A stretch of DNA of 64,000 nucleotides from Trichinella spiralis (GCA_000181795.3 CM012953.1:17783241-17847240); one strand, 5' to 3'; shown: positions 14,507 to 27,812, counted from the first letter of the stretch. The notes: a model not told the origin generated them from the sequence alone. Numbers and translations are program-made.

Positions 14507-15600
14507 TTTTAGAACAATTATCCAAACAACTGATACCAAAAGCACTCTCCAACGATATTACAATACAGTATAACAACGTGGAAGTTCAAATAAAATTGCT
14601 AGTAATAGAAGAAAACAGTAAGAAGAAAATGAAGTAATTCAAACATATAAAATGTAAATATGTAACAACTATAAATATTAAAATGGATTAAATTCAATGA
14701 AGTTTTCAACGAAATAAAATGTGAATTAAAGAATTGTTATTTATAAATTTATTAAAAAAATCGAACGTGTTATGTCAGTTTCCCGTGAGTGGCCGTATTT
14801 CTGGTGCTCTGATGGGTCAAATTCCACTAAAGTGATCTAGTGATTTGTTTTTGATCATTTTAGTATTTGGGGTAGTTTGAGTTTTTTGTTCATGAATGTA
14901 GATTTGTCTTTTTGTTAATTTATAATATTAATTAAAGTCAAGTTGAAATAAATCTTTGCACGGCGAAATTAAAACTGTTTCAATGGAAATGAAAGCAAAA
15001 ATCACAAAAAGCAGAGGTTTGATTGTTCAGTGAGCATATTTTGATAAGATCTGGAATGATATTTTTGTTCATATGAAACAAGGAATTTGATAGTTTAGAT
15101 GACTGCAATAACAGATTAACAAATTGCAATTCTTGTTGAAAGCAATAATAAAGCAATCGTTAAGGAAAATATTGTTTCAAAATCTATTTCAGTTTCTAAA
15201 TTTGTGTACTTTTTCAAAATCTTATCTTGAAAATGTTTGATTTGATTTTCCATCAAATAGTTTTCATTCCTCTGACAGATCTTAAGCAAAATGTGCTTTA
15301 CATTTATTGCTTTTGAAACATTTATTGTTGAAAGAAAAATAATTTTTCGTCACAAAACGCATGTGACAAGTTTGAATACTATATCGTAGTTATCGTTTTA
15401 TCGTTTTATTTTAAAGTGAAGAATTTTTCTTTTATGCAACACAGCTGCATATCTGTCGCATGCTTTGATCTGCGATAATTAGCATACATTACTGCTGTGT
15501 TTTCCATATTTGATCTCAGCCGTTTCCCAGTATGGCGATTTATAATTGATTGTTTCGATCAGGGATAAGATGAGATAAGATACATAATCTCTTATACAGT
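14507..15600. other. upstream region of adenosylhomocysteinase, no gene seen
   Basis: AT-rich, presumably containing the promoter of the minus-strand gene. No reading frame of note and no clear TATA or CCAAT element that I would defend. Confidence 0.5.
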
Positions 15601-15930
15601 TATTTTTCCTTTAATAACCATTATAACGCATTGTCAGCTGTCGGATCTGACCCACTTCAATCTGCAGTGACCTTTTGACCCCTTGCATGCTTCAATAATA
15701 AAACACAATAAAACGACAGATTAAAATCTTTATTATAATGTGCTATCATGACTATCAATCAACGTGACTAACCGCATCACACAAGCAAACTATACTACTA
15801 ACAATCTTGACTATCACCACCATCACTACTGTCACTCATACAGAAAATGAAGTACCACACGGCCGCCGGTACTTGGGGGACTCATTCTTCCTCTGTCGTT
15901 GGTGCGTCTAGTTCTAAACCGAAGAATGGT
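15600..15930 (-). mobile_element. possible degraded LTR-element end (family uncertain)
   Basis: A segment less AT-rich than its surroundings. On the minus strand it has a short frame ending in FGLELDAPTTEEE, followed by sequence with a polyadenylation signal (AATAAA) and a TG-rich stretch, in the order expected for the end of a retroelement pol followed by an LTR. No second LTR or coding domain was found. It would be an old fragment; this call is weak. Confidence 0.25.
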
Positions 15931-18900
15931 CTTTAACAATTAATGATCGTGTTACATCATTTGTTTCCAATTAAATTAATTATGAATGGTAATAAAATAA
16001 CATTTTAATATAATTTTGTCTAATAAAACATAATTTTGAACTCAATACAAATAATTATCTCTTCTAAAAAGCAAATTATCAGTAAAAATTTTATGGTAAA
16101 AAATGAATTTAAAAAAAAAGTACTTTCATATAATAATCATAATTTGAAAATTAAACAGTGTCTGTTGCGACATTTTGTCAACTTTTCATTTAGTCAAATA
16201 TTTTCACTGTAAAATAATTTTAATGTTGTCATTTAAGAATGTAAATTTTAAGTAAAGTTTAAATTAAACTCATTATCATGATTAACTTCTTAATTTTATT
16301 GTTAATTCAAAGCCTGATCGTTTCATGCTTAACTTCATATAAAAACAAAGAATATTATTTTTGAAAATTTATAAAACAGCACCATAGAAATAATAAGGAA
16401 GAACTGATCGTACAAATCAACAAAGGCGATACTGGCCACCAGGGATATGACCAACTGAAACGTAATCAGTCTGAACACTCAGAGAAAATTCCCATATCAA
16501 AGTTGGATTGCTTTATACATTTTATGTACCGGTATATTGACGTAAGCTCTCTATTTGATTCTGCCAACACTTTCTGTCCAATTGCTCACTGTTTTTTATT
16601 GCTATTCCTAAATATTAAAAATCATATTATTGAGCAAAACATTTTCTCATTTAATAAAATCATTTTTTACTTTCATTGATTTGCTCAGATTTTTTATTAA
16701 TATTTTTTTTTCTTTACCGTAGAAATTTGAACATTTTTTTTGAAATGAATATACTGCATATATAGTCATTCATTCATGAATAAATCATTTTTAATAACAG
16801 TATTTTCATTAAAAAAACGATTACATTTCCCTCCAAATTTTTTTGTCAGAATGAATCTAAGCTTTTATCAAGCATTGAATTCAATGTCCAATCAGAGTCC
16901 GACTGGCTAATCATCATCTTGACATTGGCAGCTAATGTATCATTGGAAAAGCAATTGGGAACTCAACTGCCGAAAAGAAAGGTCGAAAAATAATCACTGA
17001 GACGAAAGAAGCAGAAGAAGTACAGAGCAACCCCAAACATAGGTGCGTATATATTTTTGTACACACAAGGCAACGGTGAACATCACACTTGTCCGTATGA
17101 GATCAAAATCAGTTGACCTTCAGCGACTACTTTTGAATTCCCTTACAATCAAGAATGTTTGTTTAAATTTAATCAATTCTTCATTTCAATTCATTAAAAA
17201 TATTTATTTCCCTTTTTCCAATCAAATATAGTGCCAATTTCGTTCAATCGACTGTAACAGTTTACAGTTCAATCATTGTTTATTTTTGTTCAATTTGATG
17301 AAATTTTCTTCTAACGGCATTTCTAGGCGATTTTGATACAGACTTGCGCAAGTGACAATAAATATTCTTTTATTGATTATTTGAAAAAGAAAATAAGTAA
17401 AATGCTGCATGTTGTTCATTTTTATATTCAAATTTTAGCTGTACAAACTTTGATTTATTTCAATTGGTTGTTGTAATCACTATTCATCTTTGTATATTTT
17501 ATGTTATGCAAAATTTGAGCAAAATCAGAGGTAATATCTATCGTTGAAGGCAACTGATTAATTTTTCCTAAATCAAATTTACGCATTACAAGGTATGAGT
17601 AAGAAATGAAAGTTAATGGAATAAAATTTGGATAACCAAAAATGAAATTAATTTTCCACCAACTACTTGAATTCTTTTGTAATTGGTTAATATATTGCAC
17701 CCTTCTATTATTGTAGTCATTGAGAATACCATAAAAACAGTGCATTCATTCTATGGTGGAAAAAGCATTTAAAAATGTGGACAAGTCTGCATTTTCAAAA
17801 AATTTTTTTCATTTAAAAGATATCTTAACGTTAGATTGTTTTAGAGAAAAAAGAAATTTTCTCTCATAAAGCATATAATTATAATTCAAATGGGTGATTT
17901 GACTAAATTTTTTTAACCGTTTAATGTTTCAATGTATAATTGTACTTAATTTTTGCATGTTACTGTACGCGTATTGACTTTTCCAATAGGCTGCAACGAA
18001 AATCTAGGTTACACAATAGTTTTAGAATTAGAATGTTTGACTTAATTCCTCATTATTTTGTTTTATTTTATTTTATTCTTTTCTATTCTATTCTGTTTTA
18101 TCCTATAATTAATTTGCTGATTTTTTTGACTTTGAAAAATAAGATTCATCTTAGTAAAACTGCTGTACCGCTTATTGCTTATAATGTTTAACGATGGTAT
18201 ACATGCATTTTTTATTTTGCACAACGTTGCCGCTTTGTTTTTAACGTACGTATTATGTTAATTTTAATTTTACAGGTAATATTTTTATTTTATTTTTGGT
18301 ATTACGGAAAGTATATTTTTGTTGATCATGTTTTTTTAAGTTTGCAATTTTTTCATTTATGATTAAGATTTTTTTGTTTTACACGCTACTTTTATTACTA
18401 TTTCAATAGTTGTATAGTATTGATTTCTCTTTTTTAAAAATAGTACAAACAGTTTGGTTAAATTTTTGGTAAAGTAGGTGAATCAGAAATTTAGGATAAA
18501 ATTTAATTTTCTGACAGTGGCGATTTGGAATTAATTTGTGAGTTTTGAATGTTTTCGAATTTAGTTCTTGTTGAATACCTTTGTAATAATGGAATAATTA
18601 TTTACTAACGTTTTTAAAAAGTTTTATACATTTATGATACAAGATGTGTAAAATCGATGAGTCGACTGGTAAAGTCAACAAACAGTTTTCTGTTTAAATG
18701 GACACGTTATTTTTGTTGACAGAGTAGCGTTACCTGGTGATCAACAGAATTATTACTACTGGTGCCATGTGGTGAACAAAATCCAAAAGTCACTCTAGAT
18801 TGTTGAAGGTAGATTTGTGAAATAAATTTTTGAATGCAAAATCATTAGCAAATGAACAAGTAGCGTTTGATTTCTTTTTCCTAGCATGAATAGTATTATG

Positions 18901-20954
18901 AATTAATTAAATTTATTTCTCTTAATAATATCAATCGATGACAATTGTTTAAAAAAAATAGGAAAAACCGGTCATTTTTATTTTGGTTTCTCTGTTTATA
19001 ATAGTGATTAAACAGTTTACAATGTGAGTTAGAAGTAAGAATTTTAACAAAAGTTGCACTTTTGTTAATGTTGCATGGGACATTTATTTTGTCATTATTG
19101 CATCAACATCCCATTCTGTGTTTCAATTATATTTTCAAATGTAGAAATTAAACTATATTGAAATTTCTTCTTTTTTATTTCAAACATATTCTGTGCCATC
19201 ATCAAGTTACATCTGTATCACATTGTCTTCTGTTTGTGCAATTGGTTTTAAAAATTGAACCATTGCAAAGTATGTTAATTAATTTATAGAACTGAATTTA
19301 TATAATTTTTTCAATATAAGAAGAAAAAGTAAATTAAGAAAAAACAACGTATTTGATAATTTTTATTTTACATTCAACCAATTTATTATTATTATTATTA
19401 TTGATACAAGAACTGATATTCTCTTTTACTTAAGAGCTCAACTCTTTCCACTTCTTTTCATCACATTGCCTTGTTATTCTGAGGAAAAAGGTAGGTACTT
19501 TTTTTTTATCATCATTCTGAAATGGCATATCCTCTTAGTCAAGTCCATGAAATTATTATCTACCATTAGAATATTATAAAACTTTCTTCAGAGTTTTGCT
19601 TAAATGTTGTTTAATTTTTTCTTTCCTCAATTCATTTTCGATTTCGAAAAGAAATAACTCATCGTTTATCTATTTATCTATTTGTTAATTAATCATTTCA
19701 GAAATTTGTTTAAAATTTAATCCTACTTTTATGAAAACATCGAAAAAAAGCAAATTTGTTCAAGATATCAAGTTTCAATTGGGAATTTTTCGGCAAAATA
19801 ATTTTTCATCGACAACAATTGTTTATTCTGTTCGATTTATTTTTCCAATTTTGCTTCTTTCAAATTTCGTGTTTTTGTTTATAGAAAAGACAGAGAGGAG
19901 AGGTGTTTTCACGAATGAGCTCTTGGGGTATGACGTAAAATGTGTAAATGACATCATCTTGATCATCAAAACAGAAACAAATTGACACTTGTAGTTCATA
20001 AAACAAATTTGCATACGATTGGGTAAAAATTGGAAATTTACCAAGCATTAGAAGAAAAATTTAATATCTGCAATATAGAATAGTTCTGAAAAAAAATGCA
20101 GTGCTAATCAGAAAGTAAACGTATGTTAAATAATAAAAGTTGGAATGGGAACTTAATTTTGCTCACCAGGTAGTGCTACTGTCCACGCTGAAGAGAAGTT
20201 GTCCATTTCTAATATATATATATATTTCAAATGCATATACAAATGTTACATATACGTATGTATATATTTTTATTTAATTTGTTTGGAATTAATATTTTTT
20301 CTTCCTCGTTCATAGAGAGAATTTTTTAGTCTCGCTTTAAGTTTCGTTAATTGTTAAAATGTAGATAACGACTTTTGGGTAGTGGGAGTTTTTGTTCTTT
20401 AGTTGCAGAAGTAGACCGCTTAAGTGCGGCTGTTGTTTTGCTAGATAGCTTTCAGCATTTTTAGTGTTTAGCTTGAATTGAAAGCATCAAATGAGTGTAG
20501 CAGTATGACGAAGAGGAGGCGAACGAGTAAAGGGAAGGGGGAGGGGGGGGGAAACATGCTATAGAAATCGAGTGGAAGAGAAGAGGTTTTGCTGCATTTG
20601 TTCTGGGTAACAACAGCTGTAGGGAAAAGAGCGACACGTTCGCTGCACTTTTGCGTGCAGAATGAATGAGCGAGCTGCTGTGCTTTGTTGCATACTTTTG
20701 CTAACTTGCCAGCTTGTTCAGTTGTTAGTTTATTTGCAAGATTTCGTGCCGGCATGCTGCAAGTCAACAAATTTGCTCGGAAAATCACAATGCTAAACAA
20801 AATTTTGATTCTTCGTTGAAATTTGCGCTGGATAAAAATTGAAAATTTTCACTAGAATATTAAAATATACGATCCGTTTATTGGATATTTTCTAAAATAG
20901 AAAGTGAATCGTTTTTTTTTATTTTATAGCTGACAAATTACAACAACCGCAACA
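15931..20954. other. long AT-rich intergenic region upstream of the dim-1-like gene
   Basis: About 5 kb. It contains T-rich pentamer repeats (TTTTA type, about 18058-18106), an ATT run (about 19384-19404), a short TA tract (about 20213-20225) and a protein-like fragment at 16940-17042 (see findings). From about 20320 the composition becomes less AT-rich, consistent with a promoter and 5' UTR ahead of the ATG at 20955. A splice-acceptor-like TTTTATTTTATAG ends 25 bases before that ATG. Confidence 0.5.
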
Positions 20955-23900
20955 ATGGATGGTAAAGCTCCTCATTTTCCACAACAGCCAGTTGCAAAAC
21001 AGAACGAAGATGGCTCCATTCAATTGGAATGTATCACCGAGGCATCACCGAAGCCTGAAATTCGTTGGTTTTTTGATCAGAAAGAAATTGCACCAGAAGG
21101 ACGATATTCGATGAATGCTGAGGAGCGAGGCAATGACGTGTATCTTGCATCTTTATTGATTCGAGTACGTGTGTTGTTTTTTGTTTCTCTCCCCCTCCCC
21201 CCTCCCTTCGTCTCTCTATCGTTTTCCATACTTATTCACATAATTACATTCTTTTGCAAAAATAATGAATTAATAATCAAATTTTTTCCCCCTATTCCCC
21301 ATTTTTTATTTATACATTTTATGCTAATAGTTATTGACAAGTGTTGCATTAAAAAAATTATATGAATTTTATGAAAATTATTTTTATAGTTACATCTTTT
21401 AAGTTAGATAGAGTATATCAGTTTGAGTGTTCGCTTTTCTTCATTTTCACTTGAAATGTGAAACAGTTTGCACTACTTTTGGACAACAAAGAATGCAAAA
21501 TATTTTTATTTTAATAATTTTTTTTAAAATTTATTTCATGTTTTTTTCTGAAAATATCAATTTACAAATGGGTTACATTTTTATTGAAAAATTATCTAAT
21601 TAGAAAAAAAAATACTGTAATAATCAAGAAGTATCGAATTGAATGTGTATATGTCCATCTGAAATTCTTATTCACTGTCAATTTAAATTATAATAGTGTT
21701 ATTTTACCCACTGACTTTTTAATTTGTAACTATTTTTTTTTCTGTCAACAAGCAGCACACGCCCATTTATAAATAAAAATTTGTCTTTTCCAAATTATTA
21801 TATTCGTAAACATTCATTCATAGATGTGCTATTTAAATAGACGTCGTTATGATGTATGAGTGATTATAAATTGATTCTGAGTTTTATATGTGCTGTGACA
21901 AGTTGAGGGCATTTTAAAAATGCAGAAGTTATGCTTCAGAAACAACTATTATTTTCTTTCAAACATCAGCTTGTTATATATGTTTCAAAAATGCATCCTA
22001 AAATATAAAACTTATTTTTGAAAACATATTTGTACAATTAAAATATTTAAATAGTCGCTTTTCTCTTCATGGGCAAAGAGGTACACATCGAATCGCATAT
22101 GACATAACATTCTTTTTGTTTCATGCAGAATTTGCGCGTATATATGTGTTTTTTCTTTGAAAATTTTGGTCTCAACTATTATTTGTAACAGACTTTTTGT
22201 TGTTATAGCAGCTGGTGCTTTTTCAAGAGATTTTATAAACCTGACTTAATTTTTTACATTAGCGTACTGTAGTTTTAATTCTTTTACTAGGCAAAATGTA
22301 TTATGGTAGCGAATGATCATCATGTCAACAATATAATTTTATTGTTATTTTTCTGCAATTTATATCTTTTTTTAATTCCTATAATTTTTATCAATACTAA
22401 TTATCACTGATCAGTCTGTATTTTACTGCTTTAAAGGAACTCGAAGATGTGGATGCCGGTGCTTATCGTTGTGTAATAACAAATTCCTTGGGAAGAGGTC
22501 ATGCAAATTTTAATCTGAAGCTTACCGGTACGTGAAGAATGCGTGAAAAGTCAAAATACACGAAATTCAGTGATGTATCAATTCGTCATTTTCTGCAAAT
22601 ATTTTCTTTCTTTACTTGTTACTAACAATTTTTGTTTCAGTTGAAATGTGATTTTTTAATAGTAAAGTTTAAGCAATACTTTTGATAATATTTTAAAGTA
22701 ACTTTTATCAATAAACGTCGCATGCATATGTAGTTGGGAGATGACAGTTCTTGTCACTGCGTTATCTTTAAACCATTTTGCAATTTTTGAAGTAAAATCA
22801 ATATTTTATTGTCATTAAATAAAATTGTTTGACATATTATTTTTCAGGCTTTAGTGCTCCAACTTTTGTGGAAAAACCACAGATATCTTCAAAAGATGAT
22901 GGCCAAACTTTGGTCATGGAGTTCCGTTGCAAGTCGAAGACGCCTCCCGAAGCACAGTGGTCTAAAGATGATGTAGTTTTGAGTGCATCAGATCGAATGC
23001 AGATCTTTTTCAACCCAGAAGCAGAACTAATATATCATTGTGTATTGGAAATTAAGGTTGGCGATCACTTTGATCTTTAATTAATTGATGATTTCATTGA
23101 AATGATTTCATCAGTTCACTTATTTTGGAAAAATAAGGTATTGATGAAAAAAAATTTTATATTACGCTTTTTAAGAATCCATCGAAAGAAAAAGATGCAG
23201 GACAGTTTATCTGCACAGTTAACAATGCATCTGGAAAGTTGACAGCAACTTTCACTGTGAAGTTTGAAGGTAATTTTATTTTTTTAAAAAACTGAAATTC
23301 TAATTTAAATTGCATTCAGGATTGTAGCAGTTTTATCAATGAAAGTTAGAAGGCGGATTTTTGCCTTCTTTATTTTTTGATAAATAGCTTTTTATATTAC
23401 TTTTTCAAAAAGAAATCTGTTGTTGGTATTTTTACTTTTATGAATGAGTATTTTATAAAATTTGCACAAATGTAGAACGAAGATTACCAATTAACAAATG
23501 TAGTTTTAACTTTAAAAATAGTAAAATTTAAATATAAAAGTTGTTTCAATTTAGTACCACCAGGAGCTCCTGTGTTTACCAGGAAGCCTCAGATAATGCA
23601 GAAAACATTGGACAACGGCGATGGAGCGATTATTTTTGATATTGGTTTTATGGCCGAGCATGAACCATCCGTTCAGTGGTATAATCCGAAAGAAAAGAAA
23701 ATGAAAGAAGGCAACCGTATATCATTTGTTCTCCAACAAGAAGAGGAGCCGATGCATTACACTGCTCAATTAGAACTGAGAGTGATGAGAATAAATTTAT
23801 TTTTTATTCAAATAATAATAGTGGAAATTTAATTTTTTTTATTCTTTTGGTTCAGAATTACAAAACAAAAGATAGTGGAAAATATCAGTGTTCTATAAAA

Positions 23901-24039
23901 AATAAAGCTGGTGAAGCGAACGTCGAGCTCACCTTGAACATCGATGGTAAATAAATTTGTCAGTGTAATCAATTTTTATAAACTAATAATTTCAGGACCA
24001 GCCGATGATGGAGTAGCTGATGATTCAGCCGAAGCGTGA
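20955..24039 (+). CDS. dim-1: three-immunoglobulin-domain muscle protein, DIM-1 short-form type
   Basis: Seven exons: 20955-21164, 22437-22527, 22848-23056, 23176-23269, 23555-23781, 23856-23946 and 23996-24039, all in phase, 321 residues. It encodes three I-set immunoglobulin domains, each split across two exons at the same place. Each shows the tryptophan of strand C ([21 protein letters not shown]) and the Y-x-C motif of strand F ([18 protein letters not shown] with F for [10 protein letters not shown]). Opening [20 protein letters not shown] resembles the start of the short form of C. elegans DIM-1 (315 residues, three Ig domains), which acts at muscle attachment sites to stabilise thin filaments. 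No signal peptide or membrane segment, so it is intracellular. Intron 1 is 1.27 kb; the others are under 400 bp. It could instead be another small titin/twitchin-like Ig protein. Confidence 0.85.
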
Positions 24040-24847
24040 AAAGTTCATTATTAAATTTATTATTATAATGAGGAAAGAAAAGCACAACACATATACTATT
24101 TTATTCGCATTAAATGTTGTAGTATTGCTTAAATTGCTTTTGCTATCGAAATATTTTAATTGATGCTTTTTTGTTTTTACTCACTGAATGATATAGACAA
24201 TTTTCATCATGTTTTTTGCTTTGTAGAGGAGGCATTTTAGCTTATCTGTCAAGAAGAGTTATATTATTTTCTTTTACTATTTTTTGTTCATCAAATTGTT
24301 TTTTTTTTAATATTTGGTCAAAGCTGAGTAAATTCGGTGAAAACTGACGACAAAATGATATCGTGTGTTAAAAATAATTGACAAGTGAGATAGATACTTA
24401 CATCTTAAACAATTCTGTGATGATAATAGTTTGTCGAATGTGCATTTTATTTGAAATTAATTTGTAGAATTTCAAAAAAAAAGAAATGTGCAGTGCAGCT
24501 TTTGATTTTGTCCCAATGCCGACATTGCATTGTTTTGCTCTTTTAAAGTTGGTAAAAATGCTCGAATGCGAACGTCAACGCTTTGGGACGAAAAAATTCA
24601 AGCGAAATTAATCTGAAACTAAAATCTCCTGAAGAAATGTATTTCACTGACCAATTTTTAAATTGTGCAAATTTCTGCAAGTGCACTGTGCAGAAATATA
24701 TGCATATTTATTTATTTACAGTAAACATTTTTCAGGGCGTGTCACGTATTATTTGTAATAAATAATTTGTCAGCATAAATTCATAGCTTGCTTGTTCAAT
24801 TGTTTGCCAGTTGAACAGTTTTCCGCCGTTCAAATATTCACCTAATA
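24040..24847. other. dim-1-like 3' UTR and spacer
   Basis: AT-rich with several AATAAA-like signals, for example near 24757 (gtaataaataatttg). About 0.8 kb separates the stop from the next ATG on the same strand. No gene seen. Confidence 0.5.
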
Positions 24848-26778
24848 ATGACTTGTCAAAAAGTCAACGCAACAATCATGGTTCAGTGGTTTCATTTTGC
24901 AATTCTCATCGTTGCGTGCTTTTCAACAAATGAAGCAGCTGCAAGTGTATCACGTATGCAAAAAACTGTATTTAATTTTTGTGCGATACATATGTCTATT
25001 AGTATTATTGCATATTCGATCAGTATCGAAAAAGAAATTAATTCTAGACTAAAAAGTAGTGTTTTTTTAATTTGAAGTTTTTGTATTGTTTAAAATTTTT
25101 TTGATACTGCATATATATATATATATATATATATAATGTTAAACTAAATAATGTAAATGTTAAACTTGCAATAATCGAATCCAGCGCTTGCTTTGCAATA
25201 TATGATAATGTTCAGAAATGTTCGAACAATATTCCATTCAGCTGTTGAATTAAAGTCATACTACTTTAAAATTATTTATAAACGTTCATTTATCTTAACA
25301 ATAATTCATTCTCTATTTACTGTAGTGTCGTTGATATCCATATAAACAGAACAAAATTCTCTTATTATTAATATAAATTGATGTAGTCATTTTGCAGCAT
25401 TTTTAATATTAATTAATCAATAGCAGCAACTGTAAGACTGGAGTATATAGGCAAAGGTCTGACATATGATGCTGATAATGATGATGATGATGATGCACGC
25501 ATGCTCTTTCTTGACTTGTGACACAAAAACCTGTTTGTAGTGACTGAAAATTCAGTTTTCATTCACTTCAAATATTGAACACTACCCTATATTTATTTGT
25601 ACAAAATTATCTACTTACTACCTTCATCTGCATGTGTAAAAATTATAAAATATTCATTTTGTATTTTATTTTTACGTTTAATAATTTCAGCAGATAGCAT
25701 TCATTGTCTACTGTTTCCAAAATTGACAGAATGTTATGAAAAGAGCGTTCAAAGTTTGAAATCCTGGAAATCGAAAATAAAAAATTCAAAGTTCAACGGA
25801 ATGAAGAATATTTTGGTCCGCAAAAGCCGATCCTCTGGATTTCAACAATATATCACATCAGACAACGTAAAGTTGCGCAAACTAGCGGATTATTGTGCAA
25901 AATACAACATTCAAAATCAGCAGCTTTGTCAAGATGCAACAACAGAAGTACTAACTGATCCGGATGTGAGGAAATTTTGCTCTGCATACAGAGTGATCTG
26001 CGAACAAAATTCAATTGGACCATCGTCATGGGCTTTACAACAACCAACCTGGAAAACGAAATCATACCAAAACGTTGCTTTTAATCCAAATGTGAAAGAT
26101 TTTTGCAACACATTTCGATTAGTTGCAATCAGAAATTGCAACGGAAATGAACAAGGAAAATTCATCGAATTATGCTCTCTTTATCGCCAACGCTGTCCAT
26201 ATTTGGCACCATCAGTCGAGTGGCCACCGTGGCCAAGAACAGCTAACAACAGTGTACTTGTACAACAGTTGTGTGAAAAATACCGCTTTGTTTACAAGGC
26301 TAATTGTCCCGGCTATGAAGTTCAACAACTCAGACCATATTGCAACACTTATCGAGTGTATTGTCTGGGCGAATGCCCGAAGATGATCATTGATGGGAGT
26401 GTATCGGTTGCGAGGAACATTTGGGGTGTGGGCGGTATTCCATTCTATCCCTTCAATCCGGAGGGTTTGGTCGCTGGTGGTATGAAGACCAATGTTGGAT
26501 TCGGAGATTGGGGAGGCAGTTGGCTACAAAGCAGAGGTGTTACGGATTTCTATCATGAGACTATAGGAGCTGAAGGGAATTGGCATGCGGGTTCTTTTGG
26601 ATACAGACGCAGTATCGGAGTTCCATTGGCTGGTGTGAACGTCGCTACTGGAGTAGGAGTGGGTCTTGGTGGTGTCGGGTTGCTTGGCAACTTGTTTAGC
26701 AGCAGCGGCAAATCAATCACCCAATTTTCATCTGATTTACTTCGAGCAGGTTTAATTCAACATATGCCTGTTGTGTAA
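24848..26778 (+). CDS. secreted cysteine-repeat protein, function unknown
   Basis: Two exons, 24848-24953 and 25691-26778, join in phase (donor CAC|GTATGC, acceptor TTTCAG|CA) to give 397 residues. A second ATG at 24878 begins a cleaner signal peptide (MVQWFHFAILIVACFSTNEA). The body holds three pairs of a half-repeat of the form C-x2-Y/F-R/N-...-C: YCAKYN..C/FCSAYRVIC, FCNTFR..C/LCSLYRQRC and LCEKYR..C/YCNTYRVYC. They are about 15 residues per half, spaced 20-40 residues apart. The last is extended by LGEC. The C-terminal 120 residues lack cysteine and are rich in glycine (GVGVGLGGVGLLGN). I do not recognise the family by name. An extracellular, disulfide-bonded protein such as a cuticle or secretory product is inference. 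The intron of 737 bp contains a TA tract. Confidence 0.75.
25110..25135. repeat. (TA)n microsatellite in intron
   Basis: Uninterrupted TA dinucleotides inside the intron of the cysteine-repeat gene. Confidence 0.9.
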
Positions 26779-27062
26779 ATCATCACACCAATATCCAACA
26801 TCATCCACTATTTCATTTCATGACAAGCTACTGTTAATAATTTATTCAAGAAACTATTTAAGAAAAGCTAAAAGGGAAATTTACTTTTATTTCATAATCA
26901 CATTTTTATTTGACATTAAAGTAATCAGACATAAATCATTTAATTCATTCACGAATTTCAAACTTTTATTCTTAACGATACTAATTCGACGACATTTGTA
27001 AAGTATATTTAACATTTATGCATGCTAGTAAAAACAACCATACAATCAAACAAAGTATTTGA

Positions 27063-27812
27063 CTAACCACTATAAATTGCAAAATGACTTTTCATGGCGC
27101 ACTGCACAATGGAAACTATCATATCAACCGAAGCCATAGCACCATAACCACGGTCACCGCACATTAATTCTTTCTCGATGCAAGGAACTTCTTTGAATCC
27201 AAAGAAATTTTTCAGCTTGTCCATCTGTTTATACGTTAACGGGTGTTCCCACATGTAGGTATTCATTGCAGGACATATATAGACCGGCTTTGCACCATCC
27301 CAAGCTCGAACCAAACTTGTTAACAAATTATCACAAATTCCATTGGAAATTTTCGCCATCGAATTTGCGTCCAACGGCGCAATCACCAAAATGTCTGCCC
27401 ATCGTCTTAGTTCTACGTGAAGAACAGGATCACCACGTTGTTTCCAAGCCATCAATTCGTCAGCATCTCTGTATACCAAGGCGGATAATTTATCAATTTC
27501 AAAAAATGCCAAAGCATTTTCAGTTGTCACCACTCTGACGTCAACACGCCCATTAGGATGGTGGCAGTTTTGCAAAATCTGATGCACCAATTCTGGCAGC
27601 TTCGTCGACGCCACACTACCGGTACAACCGATTAAAACGTTGAAATGATTTCGATCACGATTAAAACTGAATTTTTTATCTAACTTGGCTACTGCACAAC
27701 CAGTCGAATTCGACAAAGTCGAATCGGTACGAATTTTTTTCTCTGCCGGACTTGCAACAACTTCAGCAGCCGATTTTGAAACTCCATCTGCATTTACTAA
27801 ACGTTCCGACAT
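27063..27812 (-). CDS. ppcdc: phosphopantothenoylcysteine decarboxylase
   Basis: Flavoprotein of coenzyme A synthesis; decarboxylates 4'-phosphopantothenoylcysteine to 4'-phosphopantetheine in the cytosol. A single uninterrupted exon gives 249 residues. The core from about residue 55 shows the flavin-binding start LIGCTGSVAS and the catalytic histidine segment VLHVELRRWAD. It continues with PLDANSMAKISNGICDNLL, the PAMNTYMWEHP motif and the ECGD-like substrate loop CGDRGYGAMA. Animal enzymes have about 200 residues; the extra length is a polar N-terminal extension of about 50 residues (starting MSERLVNADG) with no clear targeting signal. It is convergent with the cysteine-repeat gene, 284 bp away. 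The lack of introns is unusual among its neighbours, but all key residues are present. Confidence 0.96.
   Translation of the reverse strand: MSERLVNADGVSKSAAEVVASPAEKKIRTDSTLSNSTGCAVAKLDKKFSFNRDRNHFNVLIGCTGSVASTKLPELVHQILQNCHHPNGRVDVRVVTTENALAFFEIDKLSALVYRDADELMAWKQRGDPVLHVELRRWADILVIAPLDANSMAKISNGICDNLLTSLVRAWDGAKPVYICPAMNTYMWEHPLTYKQMDKLKNFFGFKEVPCIEKELMCGDRGYGAMASVDMIVSIVQCAMKSHFAIYSG

Noticed and set aside
20468-20800. 110-codon minus frame before the dim-1-like gene
   Set aside because: Low-complexity serine/leucine content in a likely promoter region, no homology.
27266-27538. 90-codon plus frame
   Set aside because: Antisense to the conserved PPCDC core.
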